From Caulobacter vibrioides OR37 (GTDB lineage Bacteria > Pseudomonadota > Alphaproteobacteria > Caulobacterales > Caulobacteraceae), in NCBI RefSeq assembly GCF_000372645.1, contig NZ_APMP01000026.1, positions 1 through 64,000 on the forward strand: a DNA stretch of 64,000 bases, written 5' to 3'. Below, piece by piece: positions 46,054-53,696 of this stretch. Numbering within the stretch: the stretch's first letter is position 1; each line of letters begins with the position of its first letter. Under the pieces are notes generated by a model, which saw only the letters and a list, made by a program, of their open reading frames with translations, was not told the DNA's origin and did no database searches. The translations under genes and the position numbers were made by a program.

Positions 46054-46827
46054 ATGAGCTCGCCAGCCACGTTCGACGCGCCGGAGCTATCGCGGGCCTA
46101 TGCCGATCTCAGGCGTCAGGAAGGTCGGCCGAACGACGAGATCGAGACGCCTGCGCTGCGAAGCCTGTTGCCCGCCCTGACGGGCCTGCGCGTCGTCGAT
46201 CTGGGGTGCGGGGCCGGCCAGATGGCCAGCTGGGCGGCCGATCAGGGCGCGAGCGCGGTGCGCGCCTTCGACGCCTCGGCGCGGATGATCGAGAAGGCTC
46301 GCGCCGCCGCTGGGCGTCCGGTTGTCGAGTACGCTGTCCTGCCCATCGAGGACATCGCGCTGGCGCCCGGCTCGGCGGACGTGGTGATGAGCGGTTTGGC
46401 CTTTCACTACATCCAGGACATCGAGGCGCTGTTCTCGCGGATCCATGGCTGGTTGGCGCCGGGCGGCCTGCTGGCCTTCTCGGTCGAGCACCCGATCATG
46501 ACCTGCGCCGCCCGCGCCTGGTTCCACGACGAGCGGGGAGAGCGGCTGCACTGGCCGGTCGACCGCTATCTCGAGGAAGGCGGCCGAACGGTCGAATGGC
46601 TGGGAACGACGATCGAGCGGGTCCACCGAACCGTTTCGAGCTACGCGCGGGCCTTGATCGGCGCCGGGTTCCAGATCGTCGACATGCGCGAACCGGCCCC
46701 GACCTCGGACCAGATCGAGCGCTGGCCGGCCCTGGGCGATCACCGCCGCCGCCCGCCGTTCCTGCTGATGGCCGGCCGATCCGCGTCGACTCCGGGAACG
46801 GACTTTCAGATCCGAACCAGATCGTAG
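46054..46827 (+). CDS. SAM-dependent methyltransferase (class I)
   Basis: 257 residues from the ATG at 46054 with GAGGAG upstream. Motif I VVDLGCGAGQMASWA at about 49-63 and the acidic AFDASARMIEKAR strand bind SAM. VVMSGLAFHYIQDIEALFSR and WLAPGGLLAFSVEHPI are the motifs of the Methyltransf_11 type. The second half has HRTVSSYARALIGAGF. It probably methylates a small molecule. The 3' end overlaps the convergent 96-residue gene by 22 bases. Confidence 0.9.
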   Translation: MSSPATFDAPELSRAYADLRRQEGRPNDEIETPALRSLLPALTGLRVVDLGCGAGQMASWAADQGASAVRAFDASARMIEKARAAAGRPVVEYAVLPIEDIALAPGSADVVMSGLAFHYIQDIEALFSRIHGWLAPGGLLAFSVEHPIMTCAARAWFHDERGERLHWPVDRYLEEGGRTVEWLGTTIERVHRTVSSYARALIGAGFQIVDMREPAPTSDQIERWPALGDHRRRPPFLLMAGRSASTPGTDFQIRTRS

Positions 46828-47096
46828 ACATAGGCCTTGTCGCCCTTGCGACTGACCCAGACGGTCTCGGGCGGCAGCGGGCCTTGCGCCATCCTGTCGA
46901 CGTCCCACGGCGCGCTGAGGACGACGCCGTGCTCGTCGCTCACCGTCCAGCCTCGCTCCGGCGTCCAGGCCAGGCTCAGCGGAGAATCGGTTCGCCGCCA
47001 GGCGGGCCGGCCAGACTCGCTTGGAGCCGGCGTGAAGCGATAGGTCACGCCGTCCAGCCGGCGGCGGAATTCGAAGATGAGTTCGGTCGAGGACAT
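46806..47096 (-). CDS. Unrecognised 96-residue protein
   Basis: Starts MSSTELIFEFRRRLDGVTYR at the ATG 47096. Predicted mostly beta-strand, with WTPERGWTVSDEHGVVL in the middle and a KGDKAYVYDLVRI end. No signal, membrane span or known domain. Its end overlaps the methyltransferase gene on the other strand by 22 bases. Confidence 0.6.
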   Translation of the reverse strand: MSSTELIFEFRRRLDGVTYRFTPAPSESGRPAWRRTDSPLSLAWTPERGWTVSDEHGVVLSAPWDVDRMAQGPLPPETVWVSRKGDKAYVYDLVRI

Positions 47097-47210
47097 CAGC
47101 GGGCCTGTCTTGCGCGCGGAGACATGTCGGATGGCCGCGACGGTGGTCGATAAGGCCGCGCGAGGCAATGGGACCGCCGTCCGACGCCGATGGGCGTGTT
47201 CCGCCCCGCC

Positions 47211-48353
47211 TCACCGCTCCCGCAGGCCGAACCAGCCGCCGTCGGCGTCGAACAGCACGTCGTAGCGGCGCAGGGCGTGGCGGCCGGTGTTCACGAAGGC
47301 CTTGGTCATCGGCGAGTTGACCAGCACCTGGCTCGGCGCGATCGGATCGCCCTGGCCCACCGTGAAGGCGAAGGTGGTGGCCGGGGCGGTCGGCACGGTG
47401 ACGGTCACGGTCTGGCCGTCGTCCAGCACCTTGGACGGGGTCTTGGCGTTCTGGTTGGTCTCGGTGTGGGTCTTCAGCGCGGCCGGATCAGCGACGCCCA
47501 GATACATGGTGGCGATGCCGGTATCGATCAGCAGCGCGCCCGCCTGGGCGGGCTGGTCGCCGGCCGCCACGGTCATCGGGGCCTGCCCCCAGTCCAGCGG
47601 ACCGCCGCCCGGCCGGGCGTCCAGCTTGACGAACCGGAAGCCGGCGGCGGCCTGGGCGGTCAGGCCGACCCGGGCCCCGTCGGGGGTGATGACGTACCCC
47701 TTGCGGAAGCCCTTGGCCGAGATCGGCTTGCCGGCCAGGGCGGTCAGGTTCAGCAGCGGGTTCTTGTCCGGCGTGCCCTGCGTCTGGCCATTGCGCTCCC
47801 GGCCAAAGCCGACGCCCATATAGGCGATGCCCCTGGGCAGATCGACCGTCTCGGTCGGGGCGGCGCAGGTCCCCGGCGAGGTCTTCGTGTCGTAGCCGGG
47901 GCATTTCATCGCCGTCTCGACGATCAGCACGGGGACCTGGGCGCGCGCCGCCTCGCCGCCGGCCGCGTCGGCGTAGACGATCGTGGTCGGGACCCAATGG
48001 CCGACCCACAGGCGCTTGCTGCTGCTCAGGAACTCCCAGCCGGCCGGATAGGCGGCGGCCTTGGCGGCGGAATAGCCGGGCAGGTCGGCGGCGGACACCA
48101 CGACTCCGGTGGAGCCGGTGTCCATCACCACCGGATGCGGCTGGAACGCCCCCAGCGGCCCCTCCAGCCGCAAGGCCACCTTCGGCGGCGCCTCGAACGG
48201 CTGCTGGGACGAGGGCAGGAAGGGGATGAGCCCGGTCTGGGCGTATGCCGTCAGGTCCGGCCCCGCCTGGGCGTGGGCCGCCCCGCCGACCAGAAGGGCC
48301 GCCAGTCCGACGACGGAGAATCCGCCCCGCCGAAGGGTCCGCAACGCGCGCAT
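47211..48353 (-). CDS. Secreted pepsin-like (two-DTG) protein
   Basis: 380 residues with a signal peptide (about 1-29, cleavage after AHAQA). The first active-site-like motif is VVMDTGSTGVVV with Asp78 and the second is LLIDTGIATMY with Asp277. That is about 199 residues apart, as in bilobal pepsin-like aspartic proteases. The protein ends YDVLFDADGGWFGLRE, a typical closing strand with a GW. Pepsin-like genes are rare in bacteria. AAGGAG precedes the ATG. Activity is inferred from motifs only; the two Asp could also mark an inactive carbohydrate-binding relative. Confidence 0.65.
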   Translation of the reverse strand: MRALRTLRRGGFSVVGLAALLVGGAAHAQAGPDLTAYAQTGLIPFLPSSQQPFEAPPKVALRLEGPLGAFQPHPVVMDTGSTGVVVSAADLPGYSAAKAAAYPAGWEFLSSSKRLWVGHWVPTTIVYADAAGGEAARAQVPVLIVETAMKCPGYDTKTSPGTCAAPTETVDLPRGIAYMGVGFGRERNGQTQGTPDKNPLLNLTALAGKPISAKGFRKGYVITPDGARVGLTAQAAAGFRFVKLDARPGGGPLDWGQAPMTVAAGDQPAQAGALLIDTGIATMYLGVADPAALKTHTETNQNAKTPSKVLDDGQTVTVTVPTAPATTFAFTVGQGDPIAPSQVLVNSPMTKAFVNTGRHALRRYDVLFDADGGWFGLRER

Positions 48354-48387
48354 CGGGGGTCTCCTTTGTCTCGTCGTTCTTCGGCGC

Positions 48388-50271
48388 CTACGACGCCCGG
48401 ATCTTCACCACCTTGGACGGGCCGGTCTGGCGGAGGTCCTCGACCAGGTCGAACAGGGCGGCGCGGAGGGCGGTTTCGTCGCCGATCTCGGCCAGGGCGT
48501 CGAGGGCGTCCAGGCGGGCGTCGGGGATGGGCGGGGCCGGGGCCAGGCGCAGGGCTTCCATGATGCCGGGGGCCTTGGGGCGGGCGATCTCGTTCACGTC
48601 GACCAGGGTCTCGGTCAGCTTCTCGCCGGGGCGCAGGCCGGTGATCTCGATGGCGATGTCGCGTTCGGGGACCAGGCCCTGCAGCTCGATCATCCGGCGG
48701 GCCAGGTCGATGATCTTGACCGGCTCGCCCATCTCCAGCGTCAGGACGCCGGCGTCGGGCTCCGAGGCGATCCGCGACAGGGCCACGGCGCGCAGCACCA
48801 GCTGCACCGCCTCGGGGATGGTCATGAAGTAGCGCTCGACCTCGGCGTGGGTCAGGGTGATCGGGCCGCCGGCGGCGATCTGGCTCTGGAAGATCGGCAC
48901 CACCGAGCCGGCCGAGCCCAGCACGTTGCCGAAGCGCACGATGCTGACCCGCATCTCGTCGCCGCCGCCGTACTGGCGGGCCACCGCCTCGGCCACGCGC
49001 TTGGCCGCGCCCATCACGCTGGTCGGGGCCACGGCCTTGTCGGTGGAGATCAGGGCCAGGTGCGCCGCGCCGCAGGCCTTGGCGGCCGTGGCGACGTTGC
49101 GCGTGCCCAGGACATTGGTGCGCACGCCCTCGCAGGGATGGTTCTCGACCAGGGTGACGTGCTTGAGCGCCGCGGCGTGGAAGACGATGTCGGGCCGCTG
49201 CTCGCCGAACACGCGGGCCACGCGGGCGGCGTCGCGCACGTCGCACAGCACCTCCTGGCGGGGCAGGGCCGGGTAGGTCTGGGCGATCTCGCGGTCGATG
49301 TGGAAGAGGTTGTATTCCGAGGCGTCGACCAGGGTCAGCTGGGCGCAGCCGCTGGCGGCGATCTGGCGGCACAGCTCCGAGCCGATGCTGCCGCCGGCCC
49401 CGGTGACCAGCACGCGGCGGCCCGCGACCAGGGCGCGGACGGGCTCGGGATCGAGGCGCACGGGCGGGCGGCTGAGCAGCTCCTCCAGGCTGATCTCGCG
49501 CAGGGTGGTCGCGGCGGGGGCCGCGCCCATCTCGACCACGCCGTGGCGGCGCAGCAGGCGCACGCCCTCGGCCTTCAGCCGGCCCAGGCGCTCGGCGCCG
49601 AAGGTGCTCATCGCGCTGTCGGTCAGGAACAGGATGGCCGAGGGCGGCAGGCCGCTGTCGCGCAGGCGGGCCAGCACGCTGTCGAAGTCGGCGATGGCGC
49701 CCAGCACGCAGACGCCGCGCAGCTCGTCGCCGGTCTCGCGGTCCAGCGGCGAGACGACGCCGATCGGGGCGTAGCGCTCGCCCAGGCCCGCCGGGGCGCG
49801 CAGGAAGGCCTCCGCCTCGCTGGTCGAACCGATGATCAGCAGGCGCGGCAGGGCCGGCAGCATCGCGGCGGGACCCAGGCGCAGGACCGACTCCAGAAGC
49901 ATCCGCTCATGGCCGCTGCGGCGGATGATGCGCAGCGCCGACAGCAGGGTGGTCTGGAACACGGCGGCGGCGGCCAGGGTGCGCAGGCCGCCGTCGATGC
50001 CCGGATGGACGAAGCGCGTGATGGCCATGAAGGTCACGGCCGTCAGCGCCGACGAGCGGAACAGGCGCAGGTGGTCGCTGGCCGACACGAATCGCCAGGG
50101 CGCGCGCTCGACGCGGAACACCAGCTCGACGATCAGGGCCGAGACGCCATAGCCGGCCATCTGCACGAAGGCGTCGGGGGTCAGGGGAACGCTGACGACC
50201 AGCAGGCGGCCGGCCAGGAACGCCAGCAGGGCCAGCAGGACATGGGTGACGATCTTGCCTGCATGGCCCAT
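48388..50271 (-). CDS. CapD/PglF-type nucleoside-diphosphate sugar epimerase/dehydratase
   Basis: 627 residues. Four hydrophobic helices at the N-terminus (about 1-130) anchor it. A middle domain (LLIIGSTSEAEAFLR) precedes the SDR catalytic domain from about 285, with the NAD site GAGGSIGSELC. The active-site block is STDKAVAPTSVMGAAKR, with Met replacing the usual Tyr, as known in this family. It converts a UDP-sugar such as UDP-GlcNAc to a 4-keto-6-deoxy sugar for surface polysaccharide or glycan. No polysaccharide cluster surrounds it in this window. Confidence 0.93.
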   Translation of the reverse strand: MGHAGKIVTHVLLALLAFLAGRLLVVSVPLTPDAFVQMAGYGVSALIVELVFRVERAPWRFVSASDHLRLFRSSALTAVTFMAITRFVHPGIDGGLRTLAAAAVFQTTLLSALRIIRRSGHERMLLESVLRLGPAAMLPALPRLLIIGSTSEAEAFLRAPAGLGERYAPIGVVSPLDRETGDELRGVCVLGAIADFDSVLARLRDSGLPPSAILFLTDSAMSTFGAERLGRLKAEGVRLLRRHGVVEMGAAPAATTLREISLEELLSRPPVRLDPEPVRALVAGRRVLVTGAGGSIGSELCRQIAASGCAQLTLVDASEYNLFHIDREIAQTYPALPRQEVLCDVRDAARVARVFGEQRPDIVFHAAALKHVTLVENHPCEGVRTNVLGTRNVATAAKACGAAHLALISTDKAVAPTSVMGAAKRVAEAVARQYGGGDEMRVSIVRFGNVLGSAGSVVPIFQSQIAAGGPITLTHAEVERYFMTIPEAVQLVLRAVALSRIASEPDAGVLTLEMGEPVKIIDLARRMIELQGLVPERDIAIEITGLRPGEKLTETLVDVNEIARPKAPGIMEALRLAPAPPIPDARLDALDALAEIGDETALRAALFDLVEDLRQTGPSKVVKIRAS

Positions 50272-50356
50272 GAACGCGCCTTTCGAGCCTAAAAGGTCGG
50301 GTCAACCCGGGGGAGTCGTCCCGCCATTAGCACGCTCGCCCCGCGCCGTCGCCCTT

Positions 50357-51586
50357 TCAGCCGCGACGCAGCGGAAGGATCTCGACGACCGTGTCGGCCA
50401 AGGCGGCCTCGGCGCCGGCCGCCCGGCGCAGCAGGGCGTCGGCGCGGGCGAAGACGCCGACCATCGAGGAATCCTGGTCGGGGAAGGGCGTCGCCAGGGT
50501 CCGTCCCTCGGCGTCGACCGACAGGGCCGCGCGCATCCAGTGCTCGCGCGGTCCGTTGGCGGGCAGGGGCGTCGACAGGCGCGCGGGGACCAGCCTGACC
50601 GTCGGGTCGGCCCCGGTCAGGGCCGCCAGCAGCGGCTTCAGGAACAGTTCGGCGCCGACCATGGCCGAGGCCGGATTGCCGGGCAGGCCCAGCACCGGCT
50701 GGCCGCTGGCCAGGCGTCCGAACCAGGTCGGCTTGCCCGGACGCATGGCGACGGTCTCGACGGCCAGCGACAGGCCCAGCGTCCGCAAGGCCGGCTTGAC
50801 CAGGTCGTGGTCGCCGACCGAGGCGCCGCCGATGGTGACGATCAGGTCGGCCTCGAGAGAGGCTTCGTGAGAGACGGCGGCGGCGATGGCGGCCGCGTCG
50901 TCGGCCGAGGCGGTCAGGCGGAAGGCCTCGCCGCCCCAGTCCTGGATCAGGGCGGCCAGGGCGTAGGAGCCGCTCTCGAAGATCTGGTCCGGGCGCGGCG
51001 TCTGGCCGGGCGGGACCAGCTCGTCGCCGGTGGCCAGGATCGCCACGCGCGGCCGGTGGGCGACCGCGACCTCGGCCAGGCCCGCCGAGGCGATCAGCGA
51101 CAGCCGCCAGGCGTCGATCACCAGGCCCTCGGCCAGCAGCGGGTCTCCCGCCTGGAAGTCGCCGCCGGCCGCGCGGATGTTGGCGCGGGGCGCATCGCCC
51201 GCGGCGAAGCGCACGGCGTCGCCGTCGCGCTCGGCCTCTTCCTGCAGGATGACGAGATCGGCGCCGGGCGGGACCGGCGCGCCGGTGAAGATCCGCACCG
51301 CCTGGTTGGCCTCCACCCGGTGCGGCCAGGCTCGGCCCGCCGCGCTCGCGCCGACGACCGCGAAGGCCTTGCCGGGCGCGTAGTCGGCGCGGCGGATCGC
51401 CCAGCCGTCCATGGCCGAGGCGGCGAACGGCGGCTGGGGACGGTCGGCGACGACACGCTGGGCCAGGACCCGCCCCAGCGCGTCGGCCAGAGACACGGTC
51501 TGGGGCGGCGGGCGGACGATCCCGTCCAGCATCCGGGCGCGGGCGTCCTCGACGGCGAGGGTCTTCAGGCGAGGGTGATCGGTCAT
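50357..51586 (-). CDS. moeA: Molybdopterin molybdotransferase MoeA
   Basis: 409 residues. The early SAMDGWAI motif (about 57-64), TGAPVPPGAD and the LATGDELVPPG block at the start of the MoCF domain are typical, as are TIGGASVGDHD and GLPGNPASA. It inserts molybdate into adenylylated molybdopterin. The ATG at 51586 starts MTDHPRLKTLAVEDA. It stands alone; other Mo-cofactor genes are not visible nearby. Confidence 0.95.
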   Translation of the reverse strand: MTDHPRLKTLAVEDARARMLDGIVRPPPQTVSLADALGRVLAQRVVADRPQPPFAASAMDGWAIRRADYAPGKAFAVVGASAAGRAWPHRVEANQAVRIFTGAPVPPGADLVILQEEAERDGDAVRFAAGDAPRANIRAAGGDFQAGDPLLAEGLVIDAWRLSLIASAGLAEVAVAHRPRVAILATGDELVPPGQTPRPDQIFESGSYALAALIQDWGGEAFRLTASADDAAAIAAAVSHEASLEADLIVTIGGASVGDHDLVKPALRTLGLSLAVETVAMRPGKPTWFGRLASGQPVLGLPGNPASAMVGAELFLKPLLAALTGADPTVRLVPARLSTPLPANGPREHWMRAALSVDAEGRTLATPFPDQDSSMVGVFARADALLRRAAGAEAALADTVVEILPLRRG

Positions 51587-51644
51587 GCGCCGCAGTATAG
51601 GGGCTTTGGTTCGCGAAGGCTTCGGGCGCGTGGACGGGCGCCGA

Positions 51645-52250
51645 TCAGGATCGGCTCAGTTCCGCCTCGACCTGGCCCAGCCGGTCCTTGCCGAAGAACA
51701 TCTCGTCGCCGACGAAGAAGGTCGGGATGCCGAACACGCCGCGCGCCACGGCGGCCTCGGTGTTGGCGACCAGCTCGGCCTTGACCTCCGCGTCGCCCGT
51801 CGCCGCCAGCAGGGCCGCGCCGTCCAGGCCGGCGGCGTCGGCGGCGGCCACGAACACCTCGGGATCGTCGAGCTTGAGGCCGTCCTCCCACATGCCCTTG
51901 AGCATGGCTTCCAGATAGGGGCCGCCCACGCCCGCGCGCTGGGCGGCGATCTGGCCGCGCATCAGCAGCAGGGTGTTGACCGGAAAGTGCGGATTGAAGC
52001 GAAAGGCCGTCAGGCCGTGCGCGGCGATGAAGCGGCGCATCTCCAGCATCTCGTAGTCCAGCTTGCCCTTCACGCCGCTGAAGGCCACGCCCGGCGCCTG
52101 GTTGCCGGTGGCCTTGAAAATGCCGCCCAGCAGGCACGGGATCAGCTTCACCGACGCCCCGTGACGGGCGGCGATCGCGGGCAGCGCCTTCCACGCCAGA
52201 TAGGCGTTCGGACTGCCAAAATCGAAGATGAAGTCCACCGTCTTGCTCAT
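51645..52250 (-). CDS. 2-hydroxychromene-2-carboxylate isomerase (DsbA-like)
   Basis: 201 residues, thioredoxin-like kappa-class GST family (HCCA isomerase). FIFDFGSPNAYLAWKALP is the family start, with the catalytic Ser in GSPN. FNPHFPVNTLLLMRG and GVFGIPTFFVGDEMFFGKDRL are also typical. Such enzymes use glutathione in aromatic catabolism or isomerisation. It lies 35 bases downstream of the SDR gene on the same strand, so the two are likely one operon under the divergent HxlR regulator. Confidence 0.93.
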   Translation of the reverse strand: MSKTVDFIFDFGSPNAYLAWKALPAIAARHGASVKLIPCLLGGIFKATGNQAPGVAFSGVKGKLDYEMLEMRRFIAAHGLTAFRFNPHFPVNTLLLMRGQIAAQRAGVGGPYLEAMLKGMWEDGLKLDDPEVFVAAADAAGLDGAALLAATGDAEVKAELVANTEAAVARGVFGIPTFFVGDEMFFGKDRLGQVEAELSRS

Positions 52251-52285
52251 CCGTTCCCTCCTTCGCCCGCGCTCCGGGTCTCCGC

Positions 52286-53026
52286 CTACCAGCTTTCCGA
52301 ATAGGGCCGCAGGTCGATCTCGTGGGTCCAGGCCGAGCGCGGCTGATCGTGCAGCCAGACATAGTTGGCGGCGATCTCGGCGGGCTTGAGGATCTCGTCC
52401 TTGGCCAGCAGGTCGTCGACATTGTCGCGCACCGACCGGATGAACACCCCGTCGATGGCCCCGTCGACCACCACGTGGGCCACGTGAATCCCCAGGGGAC
52501 CCAGCTCCCGCGCCGCGCTCTGGGCCACGGCTCGCAGGCCGGCCTTGGCCGAGGCGAAGGCCGAGAAGCCGTCCTTGCCGCGCAGGCTGGCGCTGGCCCC
52601 GGTGAACAGGATCGTGCCCCGTCCGCGCGGAACCATCACCCGCGCCGCCTCTCGCGCGGTCAGGAAGCCGGCGAAACAGGCCATCTCCCAGACCTTGGAG
52701 AACACCTGGGCGGTGGTCTCGATCAGGCCGAAGCGCACGTTCGCGCCGATGTTGAAGACCACCACCTCCAGCGGACCGACCTCGGCCTCGATGCGGTCGA
52801 CCAGGGCGATCATCTCGGCCTCCTGGCGGGCGTCGACGCCGAAGGCGCGCGCGTCCTGGCCCGCGTCGCGCAGCGCGACGGCCAGGGCCTCCAGCTGGTC
52901 CAGATGGCGGGGGCGGCGGGTCATGCACACCGTGAAGCCCTCGGCGGCGAAGGCCCGGGCGATGGCGCCGCCCACCCCGTCGCCGACGCCGACCACCAGG
53001 CACGCGCCCTTCGTCGTCCGGGTCAT
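52286..53026 (-). CDS. Short-chain dehydrogenase/reductase with Phe at the catalytic Tyr position
   Basis: 246 residues. The NAD(P) site GVGDGVGGAIARAF is at about 13-26 and NIGANV at about 92-97. The active-site region GASAS (143-147) is followed by F157-x3-K161 in FASAK, where YxxxK is normal. The Tyr-to-Phe change removes the usual acid/base, so catalysis may be weak or altered. The same substitution appears to be a feature of a subgroup. It is divergent from the HxlR gene and followed by the HCCA isomerase. Confidence 0.9.
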   Translation of the reverse strand: MTRTTKGACLVVGVGDGVGGAIARAFAAEGFTVCMTRRPRHLDQLEALAVALRDAGQDARAFGVDARQEAEMIALVDRIEAEVGPLEVVVFNIGANVRFGLIETTAQVFSKVWEMACFAGFLTAREAARVMVPRGRGTILFTGASASLRGKDGFSAFASAKAGLRAVAQSAARELGPLGIHVAHVVVDGAIDGVFIRSVRDNVDDLLAKDEILKPAEIAANYVWLHDQPRSAWTHEIDLRPYSESW

Positions 53027-53102
53027 CGCCGCCTCCTCCGTTTCGTTGTTCCGCGCGCAAGTTCGTATTGAATCTGTACTGAGTCAAACGCAGAATGGCG
53101 GC

Positions 53103-53561
53103 ATGAAGTGGGAAGACCTCGCCGACCAACCCTGCTCGATCTCACGCGCCCTGGCGGTGATCGGCGACCGCTGGACGCTGATGATCCTGCGCGACTGCTT
53201 CCTGGGCGTGCGGCGCTTCGAGGCCTTCCAGCAGCGGCTGGGGATCTCGCGGACCATCGTCACCGACCGCCTGCGGACGCTCGTGGACGAGGGGGTGCTG
53301 GAGCGGCGCGCCTATCAGCAGAACCCCGTCCGCCACGACTATCGCCTGACCGACAAGGGCCGCGACCTGCACCCCGTGGTCATGGCCATCGCCCACTTCG
53401 GCGACGCCTATTACGCGGGCGAGGCGGGCCCGCCCGTCCTGCGCCGCCACAAGGCCTGCGGATGCGACTTCCACCCGGTGCAGGTCTGCTCGGAATGCGG
53501 CGAACCGATCACCGCCCGCGCGGTCGAGGCGCGGGCGGGCGTCGGGTTCGGGGCGCCTTAG
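53103..53561 (+). CDS. HxlR-family transcriptional regulator
   Basis: 152 residues from the ATG at 53103. A winged helix (SRALAVIGDRWTLMILRDCF, RLGISRTIVTDRLRTLVDEG) is followed by a C-terminal cysteine cluster (CGCDFHPVQVCSECGEP) with a CxC...CxxC pattern that could bind zinc. It is divergent from the SDR/HCCA-isomerase pair with 76 bases between, the usual place of a self- and neighbour-regulating HxlR repressor. Its stop codon TAG forms the first bases of the repeat at 53559. Confidence 0.92.
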   Translation: MKWEDLADQPCSISRALAVIGDRWTLMILRDCFLGVRRFEAFQQRLGISRTIVTDRLRTLVDEGVLERRAYQQNPVRHDYRLTDKGRDLHPVVMAIAHFGDAYYAGEAGPPVLRRHKACGCDFHPVQVCSECGEPITARAVEARAGVGFGAP

Positions 53562-53674
53562 AGCGTGAGGCTGAAAGTGGGAACCGGTTTCAGCTTGTCT
53601 CACGCTCTAAGAATTTGATTTAGAGCCTTTTTGACGCCTGAAATCGATTCCGATTTCAGGCTAAAGGCTCTAGA
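53559..53674. repeat. Two-hairpin TAGAGC element, orientation B
   Basis: TAGAGCGTGAGGCTGAAAGT begins hairpin 1 and TAGAGCCTTTTTGACGCCTG begins hairpin 2, joined by GAATTTGATT. It is the inverted, near-identical partner of 45181-45297. It contains the HxlR stop codon at its left edge and ends about 23 bases before the end of the second chemoreceptor gene. Confidence 0.85.
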
Positions 53675-53696
53675 CGGGGCCGTCTCGACGCCTCTG

